Below are positions 36,216 to 44,791 of a stretch of DNA of 64,000 bases, piece by piece. Under the pieces are notes generated by a model. That model was given only the letters and a program-made list of their open reading frames with translations. It ran no database searches and was not told the DNA's origin. Positions within the stretch are counted from its first letter, which is position 1; every line of letters begins with the position of its first letter. The position numbers and the translations under genes were made by a program. Source of the DNA: Rhodobacter sp. (GTDB lineage Bacteria > Pseudomonadota > Alphaproteobacteria > Rhodobacterales > Rhodobacteraceae); assembly GCA_027484985.1 (NCBI GenBank), contig JAIXRW010000025.1, forward strand, positions 62,001 through 126,000, given 5' to 3'.

Positions 36216-36380
36216 AGGCGGGACATATCGGCGCGGGAGGGTGGCTGTGGCGAACGGATTGCGGTATCTAGCCTTTCGACCGCGCGGCGCCGTTCCGTGC
36301 CCGAGGCTTTTTGATGATCCGTCTTGGCCGGTTGACCGTTCGGGCCAGCCGCCAGGACGCCCCGACCGGGAGTGCTGCCG

Positions 36381-37073
36381 ATGACGATGCTTGAGACCTT
36401 CCTCAAACCGATGCACCGCGAGGGCTATCCTTTTGTGGCCGCTTTTGCCGTGGCGACGCTGGTGCTGTTCTGGATATGGGAGCCGCTCGGCTGGGCCGGT
36501 GTGGGGCTGACCGTCTGGTGCTATTACTTCTTCCGCGATCCCAAGCGAGCGGTGCCGTTAAATACGGGGCTGATGGTTTCGCCGGCCGACGGGGTGGTTT
36601 CCTTGATCGAACGCGCCGTCCCGCCCGAGGAACTGGGCATGGGCCCGGACGCCCTGATGCGGGTGTCGGTGTTCATGTCGGTCTTCAACTGCCATGTGAA
36701 CCGCGCCCCCATTGCGGGCCGCGTGGCCGAAATCGCCTATCGGCCCGGCAAGTTCTTCAATGCCGCGATGGACAAGGCCTCGATCGACAACGAGCGCAAT
36801 TCGCTGCGGATCGACATGGCCGATGGCCGGTCGATCGCGGTGGTGCAGATCGCGGGGCTGGTGGCGCGGCGGATCGTCTGCTTTGCCGTCAAGGGGCAGG
36901 AACTGCGGACGGGCGAGCGGTTCGGGCTGATCCGCTTTGGATCGCGGCTGGATATCTATCTGCCTGACGGGGTCGAACCGCAGGTGGCGCTGGGGCAGAA
37001 CTGCGTGGCGGGCGAGACGGTGATCGCGGTGCTGGGGCAGGCGGCCCCGCAGCGCATGGCGCGGATGGAGTGA
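36381..37073 (+). CDS. psd: Phosphatidylserine decarboxylase proenzyme
   Basis: 230 residues from ATG 36381, with GGGAG 8 nt upstream; the track uses an earlier GTG. Short-type (PSD-A) enzyme: membrane-embedded N-terminus ([20 protein letters not shown]), [19 protein letters not shown], and the self-cleavage site in [13 protein letters not shown], where the Ser becomes the pyruvoyl group. It makes phosphatidylethanolamine at the inner membrane. The stop is 5 nt before the pssA ATG, so substrate supplier and user are coupled. Confidence 0.96.
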   Translation: MTMLETFLKPMHREGYPFVAAFAVATLVLFWIWEPLGWAGVGLTVWCYYFFRDPKRAVPLNTGLMVSPADGVVSLIERAVPPEELGMGPDALMRVSVFMSVFNCHVNRAPIAGRVAEIAYRPGKFFNAAMDKASIDNERNSLRIDMADGRSIAVVQIAGLVARRIVCFAVKGQELRTGERFGLIRFGSRLDIYLPDGVEPQVALGQNCVAGETVIAVLGQAAPQRMARME

Positions 37074-37078
37074 CGGGC

Positions 37079-37840
37079 ATGGACGCGCCCCACAACGTGG
37101 CCCCGCCGCCGCGCCGCAAGCTGCATATCCTGCATCTGCTGCCCAACCTCGTCTCGATCCTTGGCTTGTGTTCGGGGCTGACGGCCATCCGCTTTGCAGT
37201 GGACGGGCGCTACGCCACGGCGATTGCGCTGATCGGGCTGGCGGCGGCGCTGGATGCGCTGGACGGGCGGCTGGCGCGGATGCTGAAATCGGAAAGCGCG
37301 ATCGGGGCCGAACTGGACAGTCTGGGTGATTTCGTCAATTTCGGCGTCACGCCCGCGCTGGTGCTGTTCTTCTGGGGGCTTGATGGCGAGGCGTCGCTGG
37401 GCTGGATTGCGGCGTTGATCTATGCGGTGTGCTGCATGTTGCGGCTGGCGCGGTTCAACGTGGGCAACAAGGTGGCGGCGGGGCAGGAACCTGCGGAACG
37501 CACCACCTTTATCGGCGTGCCAAGCCCGGCGGGGGCCATGCTGGTGCTGGCGCCGATGTATCTTTCCTTTTGCTGGCAGGGCGGGTTGAAGGTGCCGGGG
37601 CCGGCCATTGCGCTGTGGATGGTGGCGATGGGCGCGCTGATGATCAGCCGGATCAGGACACCCTCGCTCAAACGGGTGACGGTCTATGCAGAGAATGCCA
37701 AATACATCCTTGTGGGCGGGGCGGCGGTGGTGGCGGCCCTGCTGACCTATCCTTGGGTCACGCTTCTGGGGCTGGTCGGGGCCTATCTGGTGGCGATCCT
37801 GCTGGTGTGGCGACGCGGGGGCGGGGCCGGGCAATCGTGA
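37079..37840 (+). CDS. pssA: CDP-diacylglycerol-serine O-phosphatidyltransferase
   Basis: 253 residues from ATG 37079; the track starts at a GTG three codons earlier. CDP-alcohol phosphatidyltransferase motif D-G-x2-A-R-x8-G-x3-D-x3-D is present in LDGRLARMLKSESAIGAELD with SLGDFVNFGV after it. Several transmembrane helices. It forms phosphatidylserine from CDP-diacylglycerol and serine, feeding Psd. Together they are the whole PE branch from CDP-DAG. Confidence 0.96.
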   Translation: MDAPHNVAPPPRRKLHILHLLPNLVSILGLCSGLTAIRFAVDGRYATAIALIGLAAALDALDGRLARMLKSESAIGAELDSLGDFVNFGVTPALVLFFWGLDGEASLGWIAALIYAVCCMLRLARFNVGNKVAAGQEPAERTTFIGVPSPAGAMLVLAPMYLSFCWQGGLKVPGPAIALWMVAMGALMISRIRTPSLKRVTVYAENAKYILVGGAAVVAALLTYPWVTLLGLVGAYLVAILLVWRRGGGAGQS

Positions 37841-37929
37841 CGCGGGGCGTGATGCGGGGCGTGCCAAGGCTTGCCACCGGGGCGCGGTTTCCCTAGCGTC
37901 GGCGCGGAATGTTCTGAAAGGATACCACG

Positions 37930-38913
37930 ATGAAAACCGTCCGCTGGGGCGTGCTTGGCAATGCCAAATTCGCGCGCGAACAGATGGCCCCCGCCATTCA
38001 CATGGCCGAACATGCCGAGCTGGTCGCGCTGGGCACTTCGGCCCCCGGGGCGGCGACGGGGTGGGATTTCTGCCCGTCGCTGAAACAGGTGAGTTACGAG
38101 GCGCTGCTGGCCGATCCGACGATCGACGCGGTCTATATTCCGCTGCCGAACCATGTGCATGTGGAATGGACACTGAAGGCGGTGGCGGCGGGCAAGCACG
38201 TGCTGACCGAAAAGCCGATTTCGATGACCGCGGCCGAGATCGACACGCTGATCGCGGCGCGCGACAAGGCGGGGCTTCTGGTGGCCGAGGCCTATATGAT
38301 CGTGCACCATCCGCAGTGGATCAGGGCGCGCGAACTGGTGCAGGGCGGGGCCATCGGGCGGCTGCGCCATGTGGATGCGTTTTTCAGCTACAACAACGCG
38401 GATGAACCCGAAAACATCCGCAACCGCCCCGATACGGGCGGCGGCGGTATCCGGGACATCGGGGTTTACACTTATGGCTCGGCGCGGTTCGTGACGGGGG
38501 CCGAGGCGGTGGACCTGTCCTGCCGGATGATCCGCGAGAATGGCGTCGATGTCTGGGCCGAGGTGGATGCCATCCTTGAGGGGCCGCTGGGGCGGGCGAC
38601 CTATACCGCCATGACCTCGATGCGGATGCAGAACCGGCAGGAAGTGACGTTCCACGGCGACAAGGGCTTGCTGAAAGTGGCCAACGGGCCGTTCAACGCC
38701 AACCTGTTTGCCGAGGCGCGGATCGAATTGCATAACGGCCAGACGGTGACGAGCGAGCGTTGGCCGAGCGCGAACCATTACAAGTTGCAGGTCGAGAATT
38801 TCGGGCGCAGCATCCGCACGGGTGCCGCCTATCCCTGCCCGCTGGAGTTTACCCGCGGGACACAGGCGATGATCGACGCGGCCTTTGCCACGGCGCGCGA
38901 GATTTCGCTTTAG
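37930..38913 (+). CDS. Gfo/Idh/MocA-family oxidoreductase
   Basis: 327 residues. The N-terminal Rossmann fold (TVRWGVLGNAKFAREQMAPA) is followed by the dinucleotide/sugar-binding signature GKHVLTEKPISMTAAEID, with the catalytic Lys in EKP, and VAEAYMIVHHPQW. The C-terminal alpha/beta domain has GGGGIRDIGVYTYGSARFV. NAD(P)-dependent dehydrogenase of a sugar, inositol or dihydrodiol type; the substrate is not determined. A single gene with AAAGGA upstream. It ends at a strong repeat/terminator region shared with convergent pepF. Confidence 0.92.
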   Translation: MKTVRWGVLGNAKFAREQMAPAIHMAEHAELVALGTSAPGAATGWDFCPSLKQVSYEALLADPTIDAVYIPLPNHVHVEWTLKAVAAGKHVLTEKPISMTAAEIDTLIAARDKAGLLVAEAYMIVHHPQWIRARELVQGGAIGRLRHVDAFFSYNNADEPENIRNRPDTGGGGIRDIGVYTYGSARFVTGAEAVDLSCRMIRENGVDVWAEVDAILEGPLGRATYTAMTSMRMQNRQEVTFHGDKGLLKVANGPFNANLFAEARIELHNGQTVTSERWPSANHYKLQVENFGRSIRTGAAYPCPLEFTRGTQAMIDAAFATAREISL

Positions 38914-38993
38914 GCGCCATTCCGGCAGGGGTGGTTTTGGCTGAGGCGGCGCGGGGGGCCAGCCCCCCGTCTGCCTGCGGCAGACTCCCCCCG

Positions 38994-39077
38994 GGATATT
39001 TGGGCCAGTGTGAAAGGGAAAGGGCGCGGGGTGAACCCTCTGCGCCCTTTTCACATTCGTTCAAATATCCTCGGGGG
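38994..39077. terminator. Bidirectional terminator flanked by inverted AGTATTTGG-type elements
   Basis: GGATATTTGGGCCAGTGTGAAAGGG (38994 on) and the inverse CCTTTTCACATTCGTTCAAATATCC (to about 39070) enclose AAAGGGCGC/GCGCCCTTT (39019-39050) followed by TTC. The 9-bp stem has A and T runs on both sides and so could terminate both the Gfo-type gene and pepF. Upstream, 38914-38993 holds a GGGGGGCC/GGCCCCCC-type palindrome. Confidence 0.7.
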
Positions 39078-39126
39078 AGGACGCGCCCGAAGGCGCGGCC
39101 CGGGGGGCGAGCCCCCCGCCCTGCGG

Positions 39127-40953
39127 TCAGTCTTCCATCGCTTCAAGCTCGTCGATGAAGCCTGCGATCATCGACAGGCCCTTGTCCCAGAATTTGGGAT
39201 CGGAGGCGTCGAGGCCGAAGGGGGCGAGCAGGTCCTTGTGGTGTTTCGAGCCGCCCGCCTTGAGCATGTCGAAATACTTGGTCTGGAAGTCGGGCAGGCC
39301 GCTTTCATAGGCGGCGTAAAGCGCGTTCACGAGGCCGTCGCCGAAGGCGTAGGCATAGACGTAGAAGGGCGAGTGGACGAAATGGGGGATATAGGCCCAG
39401 AAGGTTTCATACCCGTCCATGAAGTCGAACGCATCGCCCAGCGATTGCGCCTGAACCGACATCCACAGCGCGTTGATGTCGTCGGGGGTCAGTTCCCCTT
39501 CGCGCCGCGCGGCGTGGAGTTTACATTCGAAATCGTAAAAGGCGATCTGGCGGACGACCGTGTTGATCATATCCTCGACCTTGCCGGCGAGCAGGGTCTT
39601 TCGTTCGGCCTTGGTCTTGGCGCCGTCGAGCAGTTTGCGGAAGGTGAGCATCTCGCCAAAGACGCTGGCGGTTTCGGCGAGGGTGAGGGGGGTGGAGGAG
39701 AGAAGCTCGCCCTGGCCTGCGGCCAGCACCTGATGGACGCCGTGGCCGAGTTCATGGGCCAGCGTCATCACATCGCGCGGTTTGCCAAGGTAGTTGAGCA
39801 TGACGTAAGGATGCACGGTGGTGACGGTGGGGTGGGCAAAGGCGCCCGGCGCCTTGCCGGGTTTGACGTCTGCGTCGATCCAGCCCTTTTCGAAGAAGGG
39901 TTTGGCAAGGTTGGCCATTTCGGGGGCAAAGGCGCCATAGGCATCCATCACCATGGCCTTGGCGCTGTCCCAATCGACGGTCTTGGGGGTGTCGATCGGC
40001 AGGGGGGCGTTGCGGTCCCAGATTTGCAGTTTTTCCAGCCCCATCCATTTGGCTTTCAGCCGGTAGTAGCGGTGCGACAGCTTGGGGTAGGCCGCGACCA
40101 CGGCGTTGCGCAGCGCCTCGACCACTTCGGGTTCGACATGGTTTGACAGGTGCCGCCCCGTCTGGGGGGTAGGCATCTTGCGCCAGCGGTCCTCGATTTC
40201 CTTTTCCTTGGCCAGCGTGTTGTGGACGCGGGCGAAGAGTTTGATGTTCTTGTCGAAAACGGCGGCCAGCGCGCGGGCGGCGGCTTCGCGTTTCGTGCGG
40301 TCAGCATCGGTAAGCAGGTTGAGCGTGGCCTCGAGGTTCAGGTCATCTTCTTCGCCTGCGACCTTGAACATCAGGCCGGCCATGGTTTCGTCGAACAGGC
40401 GGTTCCATGCGGCGCTGCCCACCGAGGACTGGTCGTGCAGGAATTTTTCCAGCTCGTCCGAAAGCTGGTAGGGGCGCATGGCGCGCATGCGGTCGAAGAC
40501 GGGTTTGTAACGGGCAAGGGCGGCGTTCTGGGCGAGGAGGTTTGCGAGGTGGGTTTCATCCAGGCGGTTGAATTCGAGGGTGAAGAACACGAGCGGCGTG
40601 GTGAAGGTGGTGATGCTGTCCTGCGCGTCGGCCATGAACTTGGCGCGGTCGCTGTCCATCGTGTTCTGGTAATAGCGCAGGCCCGCATAGGACATGATGC
40701 GCCCCGCGATCACGTCGATCTGTTCGTATTGCTGCACGCAGGCCAGCAGGGCGCTTGCATCAAGACTGCCGAGTTTGCCTTCGTAGGTGGTGGCAAAGGT
40801 GGCGCAGGCGGTTTCGAGCCATGCCATATCGCGGGTGAATTCGGGCGCATCGGGGGCGGGGTAAAGGTCGGTCAGGTCCCAGTCGGGCAGGTTGCCGAAA
40901 GCGCCCGAGGTGGCGTTGGCGTCGAAGACGGGACGGGGCAGCGGGAGCGTCAT
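39127..40953 (-). CDS. pepF: Oligoendopeptidase F (M3B metallopeptidase)
   Basis: 608 residues from ATG 40953; the track ORF start adds 34 poor residues. Zinc site MTLAHELGHGVHQVLA (HExxH) with the downstream Glu in TPLTLAETASVFGEML. The N-terminal helical domain opens with LPDWDLTDLYPAPDAPEFTR, typical of the PepF/M3B family. It degrades oligopeptides in the cytoplasm. The start has GGGTATC upstream, a weak ribosome-binding site. Confidence 0.95.
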   Translation of the reverse strand: MTLPLPRPVFDANATSGAFGNLPDWDLTDLYPAPDAPEFTRDMAWLETACATFATTYEGKLGSLDASALLACVQQYEQIDVIAGRIMSYAGLRYYQNTMDSDRAKFMADAQDSITTFTTPLVFFTLEFNRLDETHLANLLAQNAALARYKPVFDRMRAMRPYQLSDELEKFLHDQSSVGSAAWNRLFDETMAGLMFKVAGEEDDLNLEATLNLLTDADRTKREAAARALAAVFDKNIKLFARVHNTLAKEKEIEDRWRKMPTPQTGRHLSNHVEPEVVEALRNAVVAAYPKLSHRYYRLKAKWMGLEKLQIWDRNAPLPIDTPKTVDWDSAKAMVMDAYGAFAPEMANLAKPFFEKGWIDADVKPGKAPGAFAHPTVTTVHPYVMLNYLGKPRDVMTLAHELGHGVHQVLAAGQGELLSSTPLTLAETASVFGEMLTFRKLLDGAKTKAERKTLLAGKVEDMINTVVRQIAFYDFECKLHAARREGELTPDDINALWMSVQAQSLGDAFDFMDGYETFWAYIPHFVHSPFYVYAYAFGDGLVNALYAAYESGLPDFQTKYFDMLKAGGSKHHKDLLAPFGLDASDPKFWDKGLSMIAGFIDELEAMED

Positions 40954-41050
40954 GGGATACCCTTCATACGGTTGGTTGGCATCATCTAGGGCTGCGGGGG
41001 GGATGGGTGCAAGGTGGGGCCACGGACAAGGCGGTAAACTTCCTGCGGCT

Positions 41051-41079
41051 TTCATGCTCGTACAAATATCCCACGGGGG
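41051..41079 (-). repeat. Dispersed gene-end element, degenerate AGTATTTGG type
   Basis: TTCATGCTCGTACAAATATCCCACGGGGG is a degenerate reverse-orientation copy between pepF and the DNA ligase gene (both minus strand). The surrounding 161-bp gap has no other feature I can name. Confidence 0.5.
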
Positions 41080-41114
41080 GTGCGGGGGGTGTGAAACCCC
41101 CCGCTTGCAGCGGG

Positions 41115-42710
41115 TCAGCCCTGCGCCGCGTTTAAGAGGGCGCGGAGGGTTTCGATCGTGTCGATTTCGTCCACCCCCTTGTCACGCCGCCAGCGGGCCA
41201 TGCGGGGGAAGCGCAGCGCCAGCCCCGATTTGTGGCGGGGGCTGGGCTGGATGCCTTCGAAGGCGATTTCGAACACCAGATCGGGCACCACGCGGCGGAC
41301 GGGGCCGAAGCGTTCGAGCGTGTGTTTGCCGACCCAGCGGGTGATTTCGGCGAATTCGGCGTCGGTCAGGCCGGAATAGGCCTTGGTGAAGGGGACAAGG
41401 TCGTTGCCGTCCCTGACCGCGAAGGTGAAGTCGGTGAACAGGTTGGCGCGGCGGCCGTGGCCGGATTGGGCATAGATCATCACCGCGTCGATGGACCACG
41501 GGTCGAGCTTCCATTTCCACCAGTCGCCGCGTTTACGGCCGACATGATAGGGCGATGACCCGCGTTTGAGCATCAGCCCTTCGGCCATTTCGGCGCGGGC
41601 GGTGGCGCGGGTGGCGGTGATGTCTGCCCATGAGGCGAAGGGAAGGGTGGGAGAGATTGCAAGCGGAAGATCGGGCGGAAGGCTGGCGAGAAGGGCCGCA
41701 AGGCGGGCGCGGCGGGTATCATAGGGTTGGGCGCGCAGGTCTTGGCCGTTTTCCTCCAAGAGGTCATAGGCCAGCAGGCGCGCGGGGGATTGGGCCAGCA
41801 GTTTCTTTGGCACGGTCTTGCGGTTGATGCGGCCTTGCAGCGCGGCGAAGGGCTGCGGGCGGTCCGCGCCCCATGCCACGACCTCGGCGTCGATCACGGT
41901 GCCTTGGGGCAGGAAATCGGCCAAGGGGGCAAATTCGGGGAAGCGGTCGGTTACCAGTTCCTCGCCCCGCGACCAGAGGGCGAAGATGCCCGCACGGTGG
42001 ATCAGTTGGCCGCGGATGCCGTCCCATTTCCATTCGGCGCGCCAGTCGGCGGGGTCGCCAAGGCTTTCGGGACCGCCTTCCAGCTGGGCGGCAAGGGCGA
42101 AGGGGTAGGGGCGAGAGCCGGGGCCATCGTGATCGGTGCCGCCGGTCAGCGCCTCGAAGCTGGTTGTCTGGGGGGACCAGTCGCCCATCAGGCGGTGGGC
42201 GAGGGTGGCTTCGTCCTGCCCTGTTGCCGTGGCCAGCGCGCGGGTCATCAGGCCTTGGCTCACACCCATGCGGAAGCCGCCGGTGATGAGCTTGTTGAAC
42301 AGGAAGCGCTGGTCGGCGGGCAGTTCGTCCCAGAGGGCGAGGATCGCCGCCTTGCGGGTTTCGGGCGGGCGGCCCGTCAGGGCCATCAGGGTGGCGATTG
42401 TGTCGGTGAGGCTGCGGTCGGTCGTGCCGCTGGCGGGGGGCAGGATCAGGGCGATGGTTTCGGCAAGGTCGCCGACGATGGCGTAGGAGTCCTCGAAGAG
42501 CCAGAGGGGAAGGCCTGCCGCCTCGGCCGCCCATTCGCGCAGTTCGGTCGCGGTCACGCTGCGTTTGGGGCGGCGGCCCGAGAGGAGGGCGATGGTCCAG
42601 AGGCGGTCAGGTTCTGGCGCGGTCTGGAAATACTGGGTCAGGGCCGCGAGTTTGGCGGTGGTTTTCGTCGTGCCGTCGAGGGCGGCGAAGAGGGTGGCGA
42701 AGGCTTTCAT
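41115..42710 (-). CDS. ATP-dependent DNA ligase (ligase-exonuclease system type)
   Basis: 531 residues from ATG 42710; the track ORF extends upstream through intergenic DNA. An N-terminal helical DNA-binding domain (MKAFATLFAALDGTTKTTAK) is followed by the nucleotidyltransferase motif I EWKWDGIRGQLIHRAG (adenylated Lys), motif III-like LLAYDLLEENGQDLR, motif IV EGLMLKRGSSPYHVGRKRG and motif V WWKWKLDPWSIDAVMIYA, then an OB domain. The next gene upstream encodes the ligase-associated exonuclease, as in the Lhr-Core DNA repair set. No helicase or phosphoesterase partner is in the window. Confidence 0.93.
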   Translation of the reverse strand: MKAFATLFAALDGTTKTTAKLAALTQYFQTAPEPDRLWTIALLSGRRPKRSVTATELREWAAEAAGLPLWLFEDSYAIVGDLAETIALILPPASGTTDRSLTDTIATLMALTGRPPETRKAAILALWDELPADQRFLFNKLITGGFRMGVSQGLMTRALATATGQDEATLAHRLMGDWSPQTTSFEALTGGTDHDGPGSRPYPFALAAQLEGGPESLGDPADWRAEWKWDGIRGQLIHRAGIFALWSRGEELVTDRFPEFAPLADFLPQGTVIDAEVVAWGADRPQPFAALQGRINRKTVPKKLLAQSPARLLAYDLLEENGQDLRAQPYDTRRARLAALLASLPPDLPLAISPTLPFASWADITATRATARAEMAEGLMLKRGSSPYHVGRKRGDWWKWKLDPWSIDAVMIYAQSGHGRRANLFTDFTFAVRDGNDLVPFTKAYSGLTDAEFAEITRWVGKHTLERFGPVRRVVPDLVFEIAFEGIQPSPRHKSGLALRFPRMARWRRDKGVDEIDTIETLRALLNAAQG

Positions 42711-42731
42711 GGGGCGCGCCTGTGGCTGGCG

Positions 42732-42796
42732 CCGGGGAGGGCTGTCTGCCCTCCCCGGACCCCACCCGAGGATATTTGGGGGCAGAAAATGGGGGG
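42732..42796. repeat. GC hairpin plus dispersed AGTATTTGG-type element
   Basis: CCGGGGAGGGC/GCCCTCCCCGG, an 11-bp perfect stem with loop TGTCT (42732-42758), followed by GAGGATATTTGGGGGCAGAAAATGGGG (42769-42795), a variant element. It occupies the 133-bp gap between the exonuclease and ligase genes. Confidence 0.65.
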
Positions 42797-42843
42797 ACGG
42801 GCAGGGCGGGCCGTTGAGCGGCGGAAGGCGGGGTGGGGGTGGG

Positions 42844-43875
42844 TCATGGGGTGGCCACCTGTCCGGCGGTTTCGGTCGTGTCTTCGTCGTCGTCTTGCCC
42901 ATAGGCGGTTTCGACGATGCCTGCGTCATAGCCTTGGCTTTCGAGCCAGCGGCGGAAGGGGGCGGTGTAGCCGTGAGTGACAAAAACCCGTTCGCAGCCC
43001 GTGGCGCGGATGGCGGTGTTGAGGCCGTCCCAATCGGCATGGTCGGACAGCACGAAGCCGGTGCCGAGCGCGCGGCGGCGGCGGATGCCGCGGACGGCCA
43101 TCCAGCCCGAGGCGAAGGCTTCCTCTGCCGCGGTGAAGCGGCGGGCCCAGGGGGTGCCGAGGGCGGAAGGGGGCGCGATGACGAGGGCGGTGGGGTGGGA
43201 TTTGGCGTCGATGCCTGCGGTGACGCGGGTGGTTTCGGGCAGGGGGTAGCCCTGGTCGCGCAGGATGCGCGTGACCTCTTCCACCGCGCCATGGGTCAGG
43301 ATGGGGCCCGAGGGGGTGATGCCCGCCATGAGGCGCTGGGCCTTGCCGAAGCTGTAGGCGCCGATGATCGAGGGGCGGCCGAGGGCGGCGTTGCGCGCCC
43401 ACCATGCCGAGATGTCGGCCATGGTTTCGGGCTGGGGGCGCCAGCGGAACACGGGCAGGCCGAAGGTACATTCGGTGATGAAGGCGTGGCAGGGGACGGG
43501 GGCGAAGGCTTCGGCCAATCCGTCGGGTTCGGTCTTGTAATCGCCCGAGACGACCCAGACCTCGCCCCCCCGTTCGACGCGGATCTGGGCCGAGCCCGGC
43601 ACATGGCCTGCGGGGTAGAAGGAGACGGTGACGGCACCGATGCGGAGCGGTTCGCCATAGGCGATGCCGGTGGCGGTGATGTCGCCCAGGCGGTGGCGGA
43701 TGACGGGCAGGGCCTGACGGGTGCAGAGGTATTCGCCGTGGCCCCAGCGGGCATGGTCGGAATGGCCGTGGGTGATGAGGGCGCGGGGGACGGGGCGCCA
43801 AGGGTCGATGTGGAAATCGCCCTCGGGGCAGTAGATGCCGTAGTCGGTGAAGGTGAGAAGATCGGTGCGCGCCAT
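42844..43875 (-). CDS. Ligase-associated DNA exonuclease (metallo-beta-lactamase/beta-CASP fold)
   Basis: 343 residues. MBL motifs ALITHGHSDHARWGHGEY (HxHxDH) and GEVWVVSGDYKTEPDGLAEA, with FVLSDHADWDGLNTAIRATG and VFVTHGYTAPFRRWLE as beta-CASP motifs. It opens DLLTFTDYGIYCPEGDFHID, the signature of the ligase-associated exonuclease family. It processes 3' ends in DNA repair with the ATP-dependent ligase encoded next. Start ATG 43875. The C-terminus is acidic (YGQDDDEDTTETAG). Confidence 0.92.
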   Translation of the reverse strand: MARTDLLTFTDYGIYCPEGDFHIDPWRPVPRALITHGHSDHARWGHGEYLCTRQALPVIRHRLGDITATGIAYGEPLRIGAVTVSFYPAGHVPGSAQIRVERGGEVWVVSGDYKTEPDGLAEAFAPVPCHAFITECTFGLPVFRWRPQPETMADISAWWARNAALGRPSIIGAYSFGKAQRLMAGITPSGPILTHGAVEEVTRILRDQGYPLPETTRVTAGIDAKSHPTALVIAPPSALGTPWARRFTAAEEAFASGWMAVRGIRRRRALGTGFVLSDHADWDGLNTAIRATGCERVFVTHGYTAPFRRWLESQGYDAGIVETAYGQDDDEDTTETAGQVATP

Positions 43876-43980
43876 GGGTGGAGTATAGGGCGCGGTGCGG
43901 GTTTGGCCAAACGCAGCGGGCTGAAGTTTGGAGGGCGTTTTGGCGGCTGGCGTGGCAGCGGGGGCCAGCCCCCGCGCCCC

Positions 43981-44008
43981 CGGAGTATTTATCGCAAAGA
44001 TGAAGGGG
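43981..44008 (+). repeat. Dispersed gene-end element in the 43876-44181 gap
   Basis: CGGAGTATTTATCGCAAAGATGAAGGGG, a divergent copy. The 306-bp gap around it, between the divergent exonuclease and Nudix genes, also holds a GGGGCCAGCCCC palindrome at about 43960. From 44040 to 44180 base composition is less GC-rich and I see no convincing gene or promoter. Confidence 0.55.
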
Positions 44009-44181
44009 TGGGGTTCGGGGAGGGTGGGCAGGCATGGGGGTTGCTGCGGGCATCCTGTTTCGGGTCGCAGTCAGAGATCAGGGTGCGGATGGGCTTTTTC
44101 GGTGGAGGGCGTTTCCCCTCGACAGGAATGTTGTCGTAGCGTTGGTTTGTGGGAGACTTACCTTTTGGGGAGGCTTTTGCT

Positions 44182-44631
44182 GTGTTGCGGCCACCGGCTC
44201 GGGTTGTTGTTAGGGCATTGGGTCCTTGCCGTAGGGATGGGTGTTTGTTGGTCGTTCCGGTTCCGGACGACACGGGAGGCGTGGTTGGGGTGCGCCCGCC
44301 CGGCGGTGAGGTGGAGTTCGGCGAGCGGGCGGAAGATGCCGTGCGGCGGGAGTTCCGCGAAGAACTGGGCGCGGATGTTTCGGTACTGGGTCAGATTGGC
44401 GTCATGGAAAACCTTTTCCTCCATGAGGGCGCGCGCGGGCATGAGGTGGTGTTCCTGTTCCTTGTCGCTTTGCCGGACGGTTACGGTCCGTGCTTCGGGC
44501 CGGTGCCGGTGCGAGAGGAAGGAGTGGTGTTAGGGGGGGAGTGGGTTGCATTGGAGGGTGTGGGGCGCAGCGGTGGGCCGGTGTTGTTGCCCGAGGGGCT
44601 GGCCGGTTTTTTGACGGGGTCGCTGGAGTGA
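44182..44631 (+). CDS. Nudix hydrolase
   Basis: 149 residues from GTG 44182, preferred because GGGGAGG lies 8 nt upstream; a GTG at 44149 is also open. Canonical Nudix box GGEVEFGERAEDAVRREFRE followed by ELG (G-x5-E-x7-REUxEExGU). The following ENLFLHEGARGHEVVFLFLV resembles the MutT/ADP-ribose pyrophosphatase-like group with a conserved HE motif. Substrate unknown. Codon use is more T-rich at third positions than neighbours (GTT, TTG, TTT), a possible sign of recent arrival. Confidence 0.82.
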   Translation: MLRPPARVVVRALGPCRRDGCLLVVPVPDDTGGVVGVRPPGGEVEFGERAEDAVRREFREELGADVSVLGQIGVMENLFLHEGARGHEVVFLFLVALPDGYGPCFGPVPVREEGVVLGGEWVALEGVGRSGGPVLLPEGLAGFLTGSLE

Positions 44632-44791
44632 TCCGGACGGATTGCTGTTTGGTGGCGCGGTCGGGGTGGATGGGTGGTTGCACAAAAAACGGGCATTTGA
44701 CGCCAGCGCAGCGGAACGTGACCGTCTGGCGCTTCCCACTGGCGTGGCGCGCTGATTAGATCGGGGTCAGGCGTGGCGCGGGGGCTGGCGG

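Noticed and set aside
36229-36380. Small ORFs between the repeat block and psd
   Set aside because: They overlap repeat sequence or the psd start, with no ribosome-binding site or recognisable family.
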